Assembly: GCA_023411575.1 (NCBI GenBank)
Contig: JAEYOP010000067.1
Span: forward strand, 27,470-91,469
From: Bacillota bacterium
GTDB lineage: Bacteria; Bacillota; Clostridia; Acetivibrionales; DTU013
DNA: 64,000 nucleotides
Reading direction: 5' to 3'
Shown in pieces: positions 8,089 to 16,003 of this stretch. The stretch's first letter is position 1. Each line of letters opens with the position of its first letter. The translations under genes and the position numbers were made by a program. Below the pieces are notes generated by a model. That model made no database searches. It was not told the origin of the DNA and saw only the letters and a program-made list of their open reading frames with translations.

Positions 8089-8799
8089 CTAAACAATCGC
8101 CTTCCTTACAAAGTAGCCCAGCTTCTTCTCGATCACGGCGGACAGCCTTTCAATGGACAGGCAGATCACCCAGTACACAATGCCTGCGGCAATGTACGCC
8201 TCCAGAAATCGATAATTGGCATTGGCCGGAATCAGGGCGGCGTTCAGCAAATCCGTAACCGCCATCAGGAAGGCCAGCGACGAGCCTTTGACCAGGCCGA
8301 TCAGGCCATTACCGAGCATGGGGACCGCCACGGGCAGGGCCTGCGGGAGAATGATCCGCTTCAGGGTCTGCGCTTTCGTGAGCCCGATGGAATAGCCCGC
8401 TTCAAACTGGCCTCTTTCCACGGAAAGCAGCGCGCCCCGCATCGCCTCCGAGAGATTGACGACCGCAAAAACGGATAGGGCCGCGAATGCCACGCAAATC
8501 GGGTTGATATCCTTTGACCGGACCGTCCACCCAAGCCCCCCGGCGATTCCATCGAAATACTGGAGATAGAGGAAATAGGTCATCAGCACCAGCAGCACCA
8601 CCGGAATCCCTTTAAAAATCACGATAAACCCCTGCGCAATGCCGGAAAGAACCCGGATACGGAACAGCCGGACCAAAGCGATCAGCGTTCCGAACACAAG
8701 GCCGACCAGCAGCGGCACAAATGCAAGCAGCAGCGTTACGGGCACATATTTTACCGCTTCCTTCAAACAGACGAACATAAAATCCACACTGAAGCTCAT
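8089..8799 (-). CDS. Polar amino acid (cystine-type) ABC permease
   Basis: A 236-residue HisM/TcyM-type permease with five hydrophobic helices and the EAA loop (EAGYSIGLTKAQTLKRIILPQ within about 130-155). It is clearly a paralogue of the permease at 19550, sharing for example the run LLKGSSL/LVKGSSL and the VRSKD loop. ATG at 8799 has AAAGGAAG eight bases upstream; a GTG at 8808 would overlap that site. Pairs with the permease at 8833. No ATPase gene lies in this operon. Confidence 0.88.
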   Translation of the reverse strand: MSFSVDFMFVCLKEAVKYVPVTLLLAFVPLLVGLVFGTLIALVRLFRIRVLSGIAQGFIVIFKGIPVVLLVLMTYFLYLQYFDGIAGGLGWTVRSKDINPICVAFAALSVFAVVNLSEAMRGALLSVERGQFEAGYSIGLTKAQTLKRIILPQALPVAVPMLGNGLIGLVKGSSLAFLMAVTDLLNAALIPANANYRFLEAYIAAGIVYWVICLSIERLSAVIEKKLGYFVRKAIV

Positions 8800-8832
8800 T
8801 GGTTTCACTTCCTTTCTGCAAGTCCTTCCCGT

Positions 8833-9519
8833 TTATGCCTTTTTCAGCTTCAGCCTTTTTTCCATCCCGGAAAAGACCTTTTCCAGAAGGATGCTCAGCG
8901 CGATGAAGATAATCGCCGCGCCGATGTAGCCTTCCATCGTATGATACGTGCTGGAGCCGATGGACCTTACCTTTCCGATTACGTCCAGGATTCCCAGCGA
9001 AAAGGCCAGGGACGTATCCTGCAGCAGCCGTACGGCATTGACGCCGAAGCTCGGCAGAGCGATGGCGACGGCCTGGGGCGCCACGATCCGGGAAAAAGTC
9101 TGGCTCCTGGTCAGCCCGACGGAATAGGCCGCTTCGGTCTGTCCTCCCGGCACGCTCAGAATGGACGCCCGGATGATCTCTGAGAGAAAGGCCGCCGCGT
9201 TCAGGCCGTAGGTGATCATAACAAAGCTGAGTTTATCCCATCTGTTAATATCGAGTCCGAGCGGCAGCAGCAATAACGGCAGGCCATAATACACAATAAA
9301 GAGCTGAACCAGGATGGGCGTCCCCCGGTTGAAGGAAACGAGAAAGACGGACAGCTGGCTTAATACAGGAATCCGGTACATCCGGACCGCCGCCAGGAGA
9401 ATGCCGAGCACAAGCCCCATCAGCAGGGCGACCACCACGATCAGTACGGTGATATGCAGCCTTGACAGGATCAGCGGAAAGTATCTAAAAATCAATCGGT
9501 AGTCGAATAATTGTCCCAA
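8833..9519 (-). CDS. Polar amino acid (cystine-type) ABC permease
   Basis: A 228-residue permease of the HisQ/TcyL type. Shared blocks with the permease at 20254 (RLHITxLIVV, NAAAFLSEIIRAS, RIVAPQA) show that the two transporters are paralogous. It begins at TTG 9519, preceded by GGAAGGGG eight bases upstream, and overlaps the end of the amidohydrolase gene by 28 bases. With the permease at 8089 it forms the membrane channel of an importer for which the binding protein is probably encoded at 10749. Confidence 0.87.
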   Translation of the reverse strand: MGQLFDYRLIFRYFPLILSRLHITVLIVVVALLMGLVLGILLAAVRMYRIPVLSQLSVFLVSFNRGTPILVQLFIVYYGLPLLLLPLGLDINRWDKLSFVMITYGLNAAAFLSEIIRASILSVPGGQTEAAYSVGLTRSQTFSRIVAPQAVAIALPSFGVNAVRLLQDTSLAFSLGILDVIGKVRSIGSSTYHTMEGYIGAAIIFIALSILLEKVFSGMEKRLKLKKA

Positions 9520-10724
9520 TGCCGATTCCCCTTCCTTTCGTCCGTTGCCGCGCCGTTCAGGAATTTCACCGCGGTATTCGCCAGAAGCGCCGCGCCCACG
9601 GGCAGCGCCTTTTCATCGATCCGGAACCGGGAGTGGTGCAGGGGAAAATTCTCGGCTCCCGCAAACCCGACTCCCAAAAAAGCAAAAGACGCGGGCACCC
9701 TTTGGGCGAACAAGGTGAAATCCTCTCCCACCAGGTAGGGCGGAACCCGGATCACTTTCTCCCTTCCGGCCACCTCTATCCCCGCTTCCCGGACGATTCC
9801 GGTCATGGCGGGATCGTTCGTCAGCGGGACGCCCCAACTGCGAAGCTGAATGCCGCACTGCGCGCCATGAGCTTTTGCAATATGCTCCGCAATAGCCTCC
9901 ACATGCTTGAGGCTCTCCTCGATGAGCGCTCTGTCAAGTCCCCTCACCGTGCCGGTAATGGTTGCCGTATCCGGTATGATATTTGCCTTCGAGCCCCCGT
10001 TGATTGTCGCTACGGTAAGGACAAACGGCTCGGAGGGGTTCATGCGGACGGAACCGACCGTCTGCAGCGCCTGGACGATTTCCGCCGCAACGAGGATCGG
10101 GTTGATGCAGAGGTGGGGAATGGCGGAATGTCCGCCCCTCCCGATTACCTCGATCTCAAACCCGCCGCCCAGCGCGCATATGGGACCTTCCCGGTAGCCC
10201 ACCGTGCCGCTCTCCAGGAGGGGGTCCACGTGAAGGGCGAAGGCGGCGTCCACCTTCGGGTCCTCCAGGACTCCCTCGTTGATCATGGCCGCCGCGCCGA
10301 AGCCGATTTCCTCGCCGGGCTGGAAGAGGAACTTGACGTTTCCGCGGAGGTCTCCCTTCAGCCGGGACAGGATGCTGGCCGCCCCGAGCAGGATCGCCGT
10401 ATGGGCATCGTGCCCGCAGGCGTGCATGACGTTTTTATTCTGCGAGCGGTATTCCAGTTCGTTCTGCTCCTCTATCGGCAGTGCGTCCATGTCCGCCCGC
10501 AAAGCGACGGTCCCGCCGGGGGCCGCTCCCCTTAGCAGCGCCACGACGCCCGTATTCGACTTTTGTTTTGCAAATTCAATCCCGAGGGCCTCCAGCTTTT
10601 CCTGGACAAACCGCGAGGTTTCATGCTCCTGCGTGCCGAGTTCCGGGTTTTTGTGAAGGGTTCTCCGGTTCTCTGTCAGTTCCGCCTCAATCGAATAGGC
10701 GTGGTTCAAAATTTGCTCGACCAT
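9492..10724 (-). CDS. M20D family N-acyl-amino-acid amidohydrolase
   Basis: A 410-residue metallopeptidase-like amidohydrolase of the M20D (HipO/IAA-amino acid hydrolase) type. Metal and catalytic motifs visible are RADMDALPIEE, HACGHDAHTAILLG, FQPGEEIGFGA and the late GEDFTLF. Such enzymes remove an acyl group from an N-acylated amino acid in the cytoplasm. In Bacillus the related YtnL-type enzymes sit with cystine-type transporters and act on N-acetylated S-substituted cysteines. The same arrangement here (binding protein, M20D, two permeases, C-S lyase) supports a sulfur-salvage role by inference. Its 3' end overlaps the next permease. Confidence 0.88.
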   Translation of the reverse strand: MVEQILNHAYSIEAELTENRRTLHKNPELGTQEHETSRFVQEKLEALGIEFAKQKSNTGVVALLRGAAPGGTVALRADMDALPIEEQNELEYRSQNKNVMHACGHDAHTAILLGAASILSRLKGDLRGNVKFLFQPGEEIGFGAAAMINEGVLEDPKVDAAFALHVDPLLESGTVGYREGPICALGGGFEIEVIGRGGHSAIPHLCINPILVAAEIVQALQTVGSVRMNPSEPFVLTVATINGGSKANIIPDTATITGTVRGLDRALIEESLKHVEAIAEHIAKAHGAQCGIQLRSWGVPLTNDPAMTGIVREAGIEVAGREKVIRVPPYLVGEDFTLFAQRVPASFAFLGVGFAGAENFPLHHSRFRIDEKALPVGAALLANTAVKFLNGAATDERKGNRHWDNYSTTD

Positions 10725-10748
10725 AATGCTACCCCGTTCTTCCCTTCC

Positions 10749-11810
10749 TTACTGTCTTTTTGTTACGTCCTTGCCAACCGTCTTTATGGCGATCTGCGCC
10801 AGGGTGCCGTCCTCCTTCATGCTCTTGATCGCCTTGTCGATAGCCGTCTTCAGCTCAACATTGTCTTTTTTGACAATATAGTAGGTGTAGGAATCGTAGA
10901 TCGCGTCCCCGACCTGCTTCAGCTTTTCGCCGTAGGCCGTGTTCCAGTCGCTCAGCGTTTTTTCCGTTCCGAAGGTGGCGTCGATGGTACCGCTTACCAG
11001 TCCCTGTACGATGGTGGCATTGTCCAGATTTCCATATACCAGCTTCAGCGGGTTGTTGTGCTCCGCATTGTACTTTTCGGCAAGGTAGGCGTTGTTGGAG
11101 CCGGCCGAGACATAAACGTTCTTGCCGGTCAAGTCCTCAATATTGTTGATTTTGTTGCTGTCCTTTGCGACAAGGATCCTCATGGTTGCAACGCAGACGC
11201 CTTCATCCGTATAAAGGTACTTTTTCTCACGCTCCGCATTTTTTGCGTAATAGTGGGCGGCCAGATCGATCTTCCCGGATTCCAGACTCAGCAGGATGTT
11301 GACGAAATCAAAGGTTTCAAAGGTGAATTCATACTCCGGCAGCTTCTTGTCGGCTTCCTTCAGCACTTCGTATTCAAAGCCCTGGAGCTTGCCGTTCTCG
11401 TCCAGATAGCAGAAGGGCTTGAACGCATTGCCCGTTCCTACGCGGACCACCTTGGGCTTTTTCTCTGCGACTTCTTTCGCGGTTACCGTAACGGTGATGG
11501 ACGCAAAGATCTTCTTGTTCTTGGCGCTGGCGACGGTGACAACCGCTTTTCCTTTGGAAACCGCTTTGATCTGTCCTTTTGTATCGACGCTGGCTACATT
11601 TTTATTGCTGGTGGAATAGGAAACCAGCTTCTGGGTGGTATTGGCCGGAACAAAAGTGACCGCCGTCTTGAATACACTGCCTTCCGTCAGCGTAACAGCG
11701 CTTTTGTTCAGTTTGAGCCCGGTCAGCTTGATTTCCTTAAGGGCGAAGGATGATACGGTAAGAGAAAAAATGGTGGCAATCGCCAGTAAAACGGATATAA
11801 ACCTCTTCAT
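10749..11810 (-). CDS. Big2 domain-SBP_bac_3 fusion, cystine-type binding protein
   Basis: A 353-residue exported protein. Residues 1-23 are a signal peptide without a lipobox; about 25-108 is a bacterial Ig-like (Big2) domain with typical motifs (LTEGSVFKTAVTFVP, NKNVASVDTKG, GKAVVTVASA); about 118-353 is a family 3 solute-binding domain starting VVRVGTGNAFKPF. The binding domain is a paralogue of the protein at 21027, which lacks the Big2 domain. With no lipid anchor, the Ig-like module may tether the protein to the wall (inference). ATG at 11810 is preceded by AGGAGGTC. First gene of the 11810-6888 operon. Confidence 0.85.
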   Translation of the reverse strand: MKRFISVLLAIATIFSLTVSSFALKEIKLTGLKLNKSAVTLTEGSVFKTAVTFVPANTTQKLVSYSTSNKNVASVDTKGQIKAVSKGKAVVTVASAKNKKIFASITVTVTAKEVAEKKPKVVRVGTGNAFKPFCYLDENGKLQGFEYEVLKEADKKLPEYEFTFETFDFVNILLSLESGKIDLAAHYYAKNAEREKKYLYTDEGVCVATMRILVAKDSNKINNIEDLTGKNVYVSAGSNNAYLAEKYNAEHNNPLKLVYGNLDNATIVQGLVSGTIDATFGTEKTLSDWNTAYGEKLKQVGDAIYDSYTYYIVKKDNVELKTAIDKAIKSMKEDGTLAQIAIKTVGKDVTKRQ

Positions 11811-11918
11811 AATAGACCTCCTGAAAAATAAAATATTGTTTGAAGTGTGGCAAAATCTCAGGGGCATCCAGCCCCGTTCGCTAGCGCAATTTGCCTGTGC
11901 AAAATGCACCGTATTCGA

Positions 11919-11991
11919 GGCAAGATGACACTATGCCTCTAGACAAAAAAGGCCGAATCCAATTCTCCCTTTCAAGAGAATCGATTCAGCC
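11919..11991 (-). promoter_or_regulatory. Two-hairpin attenuator-like leader element, copy 1
   Basis: Minus strand: GACCA, then TGGAGGC, then a stem closing GGCTGAATC with GGATTCGGCC followed by TTTTTT (11950-11945), then GGCATAGTGT paired to a TGCC as a second hairpin (11937-11919). It lies between the promoter at 12058-12086 and the coding start at 11810, so a terminator here would sit in the leader. The same arrangement precedes nifB (23702-23782). I do not recognise it as a known riboswitch class. Confidence 0.6.
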
Positions 11992-12033
11992 TCCATTTGT
12001 ATGGTCAACTACGGATTTGAAATTATTATTAGC

Positions 12034-12042
12034 AAACATATA
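12034..12042 (-). promoter_or_regulatory. TATATGTTT motif at the SBP operon start site
   Basis: Read on the minus strand as AGTAATCATATATGTTT, with an inverted arm AAACAT twelve bases earlier. It sits at about +2 to +18 of the transcript predicted from the promoter at 12058-12086, where a repressor would block initiation. The copy before cysK shares AGTAATC-TATATGTTT almost exactly. Confidence 0.5.
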
Positions 12043-12057
12043 TGATTACTAATGTTT

Positions 12058-12086
12058 AATATACTCTACTGTCCTTTTGTTGTCAA
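12058..12086 (-). promoter_or_regulatory. Consensus promoter of the Big2-SBP operon
   Basis: TTGACA (12086-12081), 17-base spacer, TATATT (12063-12058) on the minus strand. It lies between the end of the nifH-like gene and the leader hairpins, so this operon is independently transcribed. Confidence 0.75.
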
Positions 12087-12133
12087 TAGTCCTTTGAAAA
12101 TTTATTCCGCGTTTCTTCCTCCGCTTCTTCCGC

Positions 12134-13012
12134 CTATATGTTTCCGTAAGCTTCCGTGCGGACTTCGCCGGTCTCGAGGGCCAGCAGGTAGTCGCCCCAT
12201 TTGGACGCCCAGGCCCGCAGCTCGCTCACTTCAAGAGGAGTCGGCACCTTGGACTCGGTGTGCTCCGCAATTTTTTTCGCCAGGCTCCGGTATACAGCGG
12301 CCTGCTGGGAATTCGGAGACGCCTCGATGGTGGTTTTGCCCTGGAGCTCGCTCTGGGTAACGGTGACCGATCTCGGCACGTATTCCACCACCTGCGTATT
12401 GGTCTGCTTGACAAAATCGTCAATGATATCCTTGGCATACGGCGCATTGATGGAATTGGCGATCACCCCGCCCAGCAGCGCGCCGCCGGAATTGGAATAC
12501 TTCTGTATGCCCTTGAACAGGTTGTTTGCCGCGTAGATCGCCATAAAATCCGCAGAGGATACGGTAAATACATGCTCCGCTATCCCCTCCCGGATCGGCA
12601 CGGCGAAGCCGCCGCAAACCACGTCCCCGAGGACGTCGTAGATCACGTAGTCCAGGTCCAGTTCTTCGAACGCCTTCTGCTGCTTGAACAGCTGCACCGC
12701 AGTGATGATGCCCCTGCCCGCGCAGCCTACGCCGGGAGCCGGTCCGCCCGCCTCGACGCAGTAGATTCCGTTGAAGCCTTCAAAAATCACTTCACTGGCC
12801 TTGACCGAATTTTTCTCCCGCAACGTGTCCAGCACCGTCGGGATGTATCTTCCTCCCCGCAGCGTATTGGTAGAGTCGCTCTTCGGGTCGCAGCCGAACT
12901 GCATGACCTTGTAGCCCGCCGTTGAGAGCGCCGCGCTGATATTGGAGGTGGTGGTGGATTTCCCGATTCCGCCTTTGCCGTAAATTGCAATTTGTTTGAT
13001 CTTTTTCGCCAT
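12134..13012 (-). CDS. NifH-like Fe protein (nitrogenase-like reductase)
   Basis: A 292-residue homodimer-type ATPase. The P-loop is GKGGIGKS (12-19), switch blocks CDPKSDST and YDVLGDVVCGGF are present, and the [4Fe-4S] ligands are Cys97 (GVGCAGR, with the Arg100 equivalent) and Cys133. It therefore should deliver low-potential electrons in an ATP-dependent way to a NifDK-like partner. The middle region differs from true NifH (for example CDPKSDSTNTLRGG instead of CDPKADSTRLILH), which places it among the nitrogenase-like group IV type proteins in my reading. It is the only reductase for the two DK-like pairs upstream and ends their gene run. AAAGGAG precedes the ATG; a large hairpin occupies the 124-base gap before it. 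Confidence 0.88.
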   Translation of the reverse strand: MAKKIKQIAIYGKGGIGKSTTTSNISAALSTAGYKVMQFGCDPKSDSTNTLRGGRYIPTVLDTLREKNSVKASEVIFEGFNGIYCVEAGGPAPGVGCAGRGIITAVQLFKQQKAFEELDLDYVIYDVLGDVVCGGFAVPIREGIAEHVFTVSSADFMAIYAANNLFKGIQKYSNSGGALLGGVIANSINAPYAKDIIDDFVKQTNTQVVEYVPRSVTVTQSELQGKTTIEASPNSQQAAVYRSLAKKIAEHTESKVPTPLEVSELRAWASKWGDYLLALETGEVRTEAYGNI

Positions 13013-13054
13013 GAATATTCTCCTTTTTTTATACTTAGGACTCGTTAAACTAGA

Positions 13055-13119
13055 ACTTCCGATAATCTTTTTCGAGGAATTCCACTAGCCGCTCCCTTCC
13101 TCGAAAAGGAACCGGAAGT
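13055..13119 (-). other. Large intercistronic hairpin before nifH-like gene
   Basis: Arms ACTTCCG plus TTTTTCGAGGAA (13055-13079) and TTCCTCGAAAAGG plus CGGAAGT (13097-13119) pair into a long imperfect stem between the K2 stop and the nifH-like start. It lacks a following T-run, so it is more likely an mRNA processing or stabilising structure than a terminator. It could raise the level of the Fe protein relative to DK. Confidence 0.6.
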
Positions 13120-13136
13120 ACTATTTTAGCCGATCC

Positions 13137-14435
13137 TTAATTAAACCTGGTCAAAACGACCGAATACATGTCCTCCAGCAGCTTCAGGCCTCCCCTGTAG
13201 CCGGTGTAGGAGCTGTTGATGACCAGTCTTTCAATCATCGGATAGGATATGGTCAGATAGTGGGCCGCCGTTTTCCGGGCCACTTTCTTCTCCCAGGAGC
13301 TCCCCAGGATCAGGGGATACCCATAGAAATCCGTGTGCTCGATTTCGTCGTGGATCTTCCGCCCGTCGCTGGAAAACTCCACTTCCGCCGTAATCCCGTA
13401 GTTCAATTCCTTAAAATAGCCCGATACGGCTTCCCTGTACTGTTCGGGAGTATCGTCCGTTATATACTGCTTGGACGGGAACAGCCCCAGGTCGTTCACG
13501 AGGAATTTCGTGAAGGCCAGGGAATACTGCGCGTCGGACACCGTGACAAACCGCTTGGCCATGACGCGGGTTTCCAGGAATATGTCCGCATACCGCTCTA
13601 TATAGTAGTAATACTCCGCTTCATGGCGGTTGACGATCTCCTCCGTCTTCTTCCTGTCCACCCCTGCGAATTCGCCCACCGCCCTTAAAAACCTGCTGGT
13701 CTCGAAGGCGCCCACCGGAAGCGTGGGATAATGCAGGTACGGCGTACCGAACTTTTCCTTCAGCAGCTTCACATTGCCCAGTCCGACCCAGGGAGACACC
13801 AGCAGGTTGAACTCCGCGTCGGGAATCCGGTCGATGTTCTCAATGCCTCTTCCGTGCCCGAAGATCGTGTTGGGGATCAGTCCCAGTTCGGAGACCAGCG
13901 CTTCCAACTCCCGCAGGTTTCCGAGCCAGAAGGGGTCGTGCATGGGAACGCCGCTCCAGATGTTCACCAGCCCTTTCGTCTTTTTCCCGGTCGGTTTCAG
14001 GTACTGGTTGATGATGGCGTCCAGGACCCACTCGTGGCCCGCGTAATTGTTCCCCTTAAAGCCGGGGGTGGAGGCGAAGATCACGGGCCTTTCCGCGTCC
14101 CGGAAGCTGCCGACGACCTCCTCTACATCATCGCCCACGATCTCCGAGGTGCAGCCGGTCAGAACGATATACAGATCGGCGTCCACCACCTTCAGCGCAT
14201 TTTCGATGGTTTCCCGCAGCCGCTCGTCTCCGCCGAAAATTACTTCCTTTTCGCTGATGTTGGTGCAGGGGAAAATATGCGGGGAAAAATACCCCGAGCT
14301 GCCGGCGGCGCTTTCCAGCTTTTCCGCGCAGCCCGGTCCCGAATGAAGGATCGGGATCACCCGGGTGATCGCGTGGACCGTCTGCATGGCGGACATTGCG
14401 CATTTATATCTTGGTTGGTCCAGTATTTTGGCCAT
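13137..14435 (-). CDS. NifK-like subunit K2 of nitrogenase-like complex
   Basis: A 432-residue beta-type subunit. Three cysteines at P-cluster positions are kept: Cys12 (PRYKCAM), Cys36 (HSGPGCAEK) and Cys95 (LTGCTSEIVGDD). FPCTNISEKEVIFGG and YTGYRGGLKLLEDMY are typical of NifK and relatives. It is shorter than true NifK (about 520), lacking the N-terminal extension. ATG at 14435, preceded by AAGGAGGAATAGAC, starts two bases after the D2 stop, so the pair is coupled. It is clearly homologous to K1 (16004) but quite diverged from it. Function inferred as partner of D2. Confidence 0.88.
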   Translation of the reverse strand: MAKILDQPRYKCAMSAMQTVHAITRVIPILHSGPGCAEKLESAAGSSGYFSPHIFPCTNISEKEVIFGGDERLRETIENALKVVDADLYIVLTGCTSEIVGDDVEEVVGSFRDAERPVIFASTPGFKGNNYAGHEWVLDAIINQYLKPTGKKTKGLVNIWSGVPMHDPFWLGNLRELEALVSELGLIPNTIFGHGRGIENIDRIPDAEFNLLVSPWVGLGNVKLLKEKFGTPYLHYPTLPVGAFETSRFLRAVGEFAGVDRKKTEEIVNRHEAEYYYYIERYADIFLETRVMAKRFVTVSDAQYSLAFTKFLVNDLGLFPSKQYITDDTPEQYREAVSGYFKELNYGITAEVEFSSDGRKIHDEIEHTDFYGYPLILGSSWEKKVARKTAAHYLTISYPMIERLVINSSYTGYRGGLKLLEDMYSVVLTRFN

Positions 14436-14437
14436 GT

Positions 14438-15898
14438 CTATTCCTCCTTGATGAGCGATTGGCTGTTCTGGGAATACCACCAGTCCGTATAAGGAAGCTT
14501 GACTCTGGCAGCGAGATTTCGTTCAAAGCTTCTGTTTTTCACGGTGTCCAGGATGGAATAAATGAAGTTGAGGGTACCCTTGTACCCGAAGATCATATAT
14601 TCGTCCGCCACGTAAAGGGCCGCCATTCCCTGCTTGATGGCCCAGACCGTCGTACCGGGATGCCTGGAGAAATAAATATCCGGCTTGTATTCGTTCAGGA
14701 TGTTCAGCACTTCGAAATTCTGCTGGTCCGCAACGCTCAATTTGATATTGACGGGGGAGGTTTTGTTCAGGTAATCCAGCGACGCGGGAAGCTCCCCGTT
14801 GTCATATTGCTTGTCGTAATGCCATGCCGCCCCCCAGACTACTTCCATCCCCAGCTCTTGCAGCACGCGGGATACTTCGAAGGTATATCCGGGACCCATG
14901 CCGATGACCGCCCGGAGCCCCTTCAGCTCCTTTTTGGCTTCCTCGATCCGGGGCAGATAGATCGCCCTTTCCCTTTCGATATAGGCTTCCACCTCGGCTT
15001 CCTTTCCGATGGCCTTTCCAATGCCCCGGAGCCAGGTTTCATAGCCGGTGACTCCCATGGGATTGATGGTCCGGACATAGGGGACGCCGTACTGCTCCTC
15101 CAGGGCATTCCCCAGGTACGTTCCCAGCGTACCGCAGATGCAGACGGTGGCCAGGGCCTCCGAAAGATGCTCCAGTTCCTCCACGGTGGAATTCATGTAC
15201 ACGAACTGGGGCTTCACGCCGAAGTTTGCAAAAAGCTCGGTGATCTCCACCCTGGCGCTTTCGAAGAAATTCTTGAAAACGATGATGTCCCTCTTCTTCT
15301 CCGGCGGCTTGACGATGCTGGTCAGAACGGCGTGATCCGCCGCGTCGAAGCCCGACGCCCAGATTCTCGACTTGAAGCCCTCGCAATGGACCGCCGCTAT
15401 GGGGACGGGGATTTCCTCCTTCAGTTCCTCTACGATGCTGTCTACGTCCTCCCCGATAATTCCCGTTACGCAGGAGGTGCCGATGAAGATGGCTTTGGGC
15501 TTGTATCGTCCATAGGTTTCCCGCACAATTTCCCGGAGGCTTCCCACCGCGCCGAAAACCGTATCCTTTTCATCCATATCGGTCCCGAGAAAGACCGTAT
15601 TGGTGGTAACGCCGATTTTGGTAGCCAGCTGGTTCGTCAGGACGTCCGCCCCGGCGGCTCCGGCCGTGCACCCCGAAGGCGCGTGGTTGATGATGGCGAT
15701 ATCCCTTATGCCCGCCAGCGTCCCCAGGGCGCATCCCGAAAGACAGGTGCTGGACTGGCTGAAGCAGCGTCCCCGGTCCTTGAGGGTGCCGCATTTGGAC
15801 TGGTTCACCAGGTCGTGCAGGTCGCCGGTATACCCCGTAATGGACCCCAGCCGGTTTTCCCTGGTACCGGTACTGGAGGTTTCCAGATTAATTGACAT
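14438..15898 (-). CDS. NifD-like subunit D2 of nitrogenase-like complex
   Basis: A 486-residue alpha-type subunit. P-cluster ligand positions are Cys52 (QSSTCLSG; Cys56 also near), Cys77 (HAPSGCTAG) and Cys143 (GTSCVTGIIGED). Aligning LEEQYGVPY with the NifD segment MEEKYGIPW puts Cys255 on the cofactor-ligating Cys275 of NifD. The region of the second cofactor ligand (NifD His442, RQMHSWDY) reads LYVADEYMIFGYKG, so no histidine is found there. This fits a nitrogenase-like enzyme with a large cluster but not standard FeMo-co coordination. Followed by K2 with a two-base gap. Confidence 0.88.
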   Translation of the reverse strand: MSINLETSSTGTRENRLGSITGYTGDLHDLVNQSKCGTLKDRGRCFSQSSTCLSGCALGTLAGIRDIAIINHAPSGCTAGAAGADVLTNQLATKIGVTTNTVFLGTDMDEKDTVFGAVGSLREIVRETYGRYKPKAIFIGTSCVTGIIGEDVDSIVEELKEEIPVPIAAVHCEGFKSRIWASGFDAADHAVLTSIVKPPEKKRDIIVFKNFFESARVEITELFANFGVKPQFVYMNSTVEELEHLSEALATVCICGTLGTYLGNALEEQYGVPYVRTINPMGVTGYETWLRGIGKAIGKEAEVEAYIERERAIYLPRIEEAKKELKGLRAVIGMGPGYTFEVSRVLQELGMEVVWGAAWHYDKQYDNGELPASLDYLNKTSPVNIKLSVADQQNFEVLNILNEYKPDIYFSRHPGTTVWAIKQGMAALYVADEYMIFGYKGTLNFIYSILDTVKNRSFERNLAARVKLPYTDWWYSQNSQSLIKEE

Positions 15899-16003
15899 AG
15901 TATCATCCTCTCTTATATGGGTCCCAATTCATAGGTCGCATTTATAAGTCCCGTTTATAGGTCGCATTTGTAGATCACATTTATAGCTCCCGTTTCATGT
16001 GGG

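Larger units (their letters stand above)
11811..12133 (-). other. Structured leader region of the Big2-SBP operon
   Basis: This 323-base gap holds, in minus-strand order, a promoter (12086-12058), a TATATGTTT motif just after the inferred start, a terminator-like hairpin (11991-11945), a GGCATAGTGT hairpin (11937-11919) and further small stems: GTGCA/TGCAC at 11897-11909 and GGGGC/GCCCC at 11861-11875. The leader is about 240 bases long and far more structured than a simple untranslated region. The nifH-like gene ends at 12134. Confidence 0.6.

Noticed and set aside
14396..15895. Long plus-strand open frame of 499 codons opposite the D2 and K2 genes
   Set aside because: It has no ribosome binding site and no recognisable domain, and it lies fully opposite well-conserved NifD/K-like genes. 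It is a product of the high G+C codon use.
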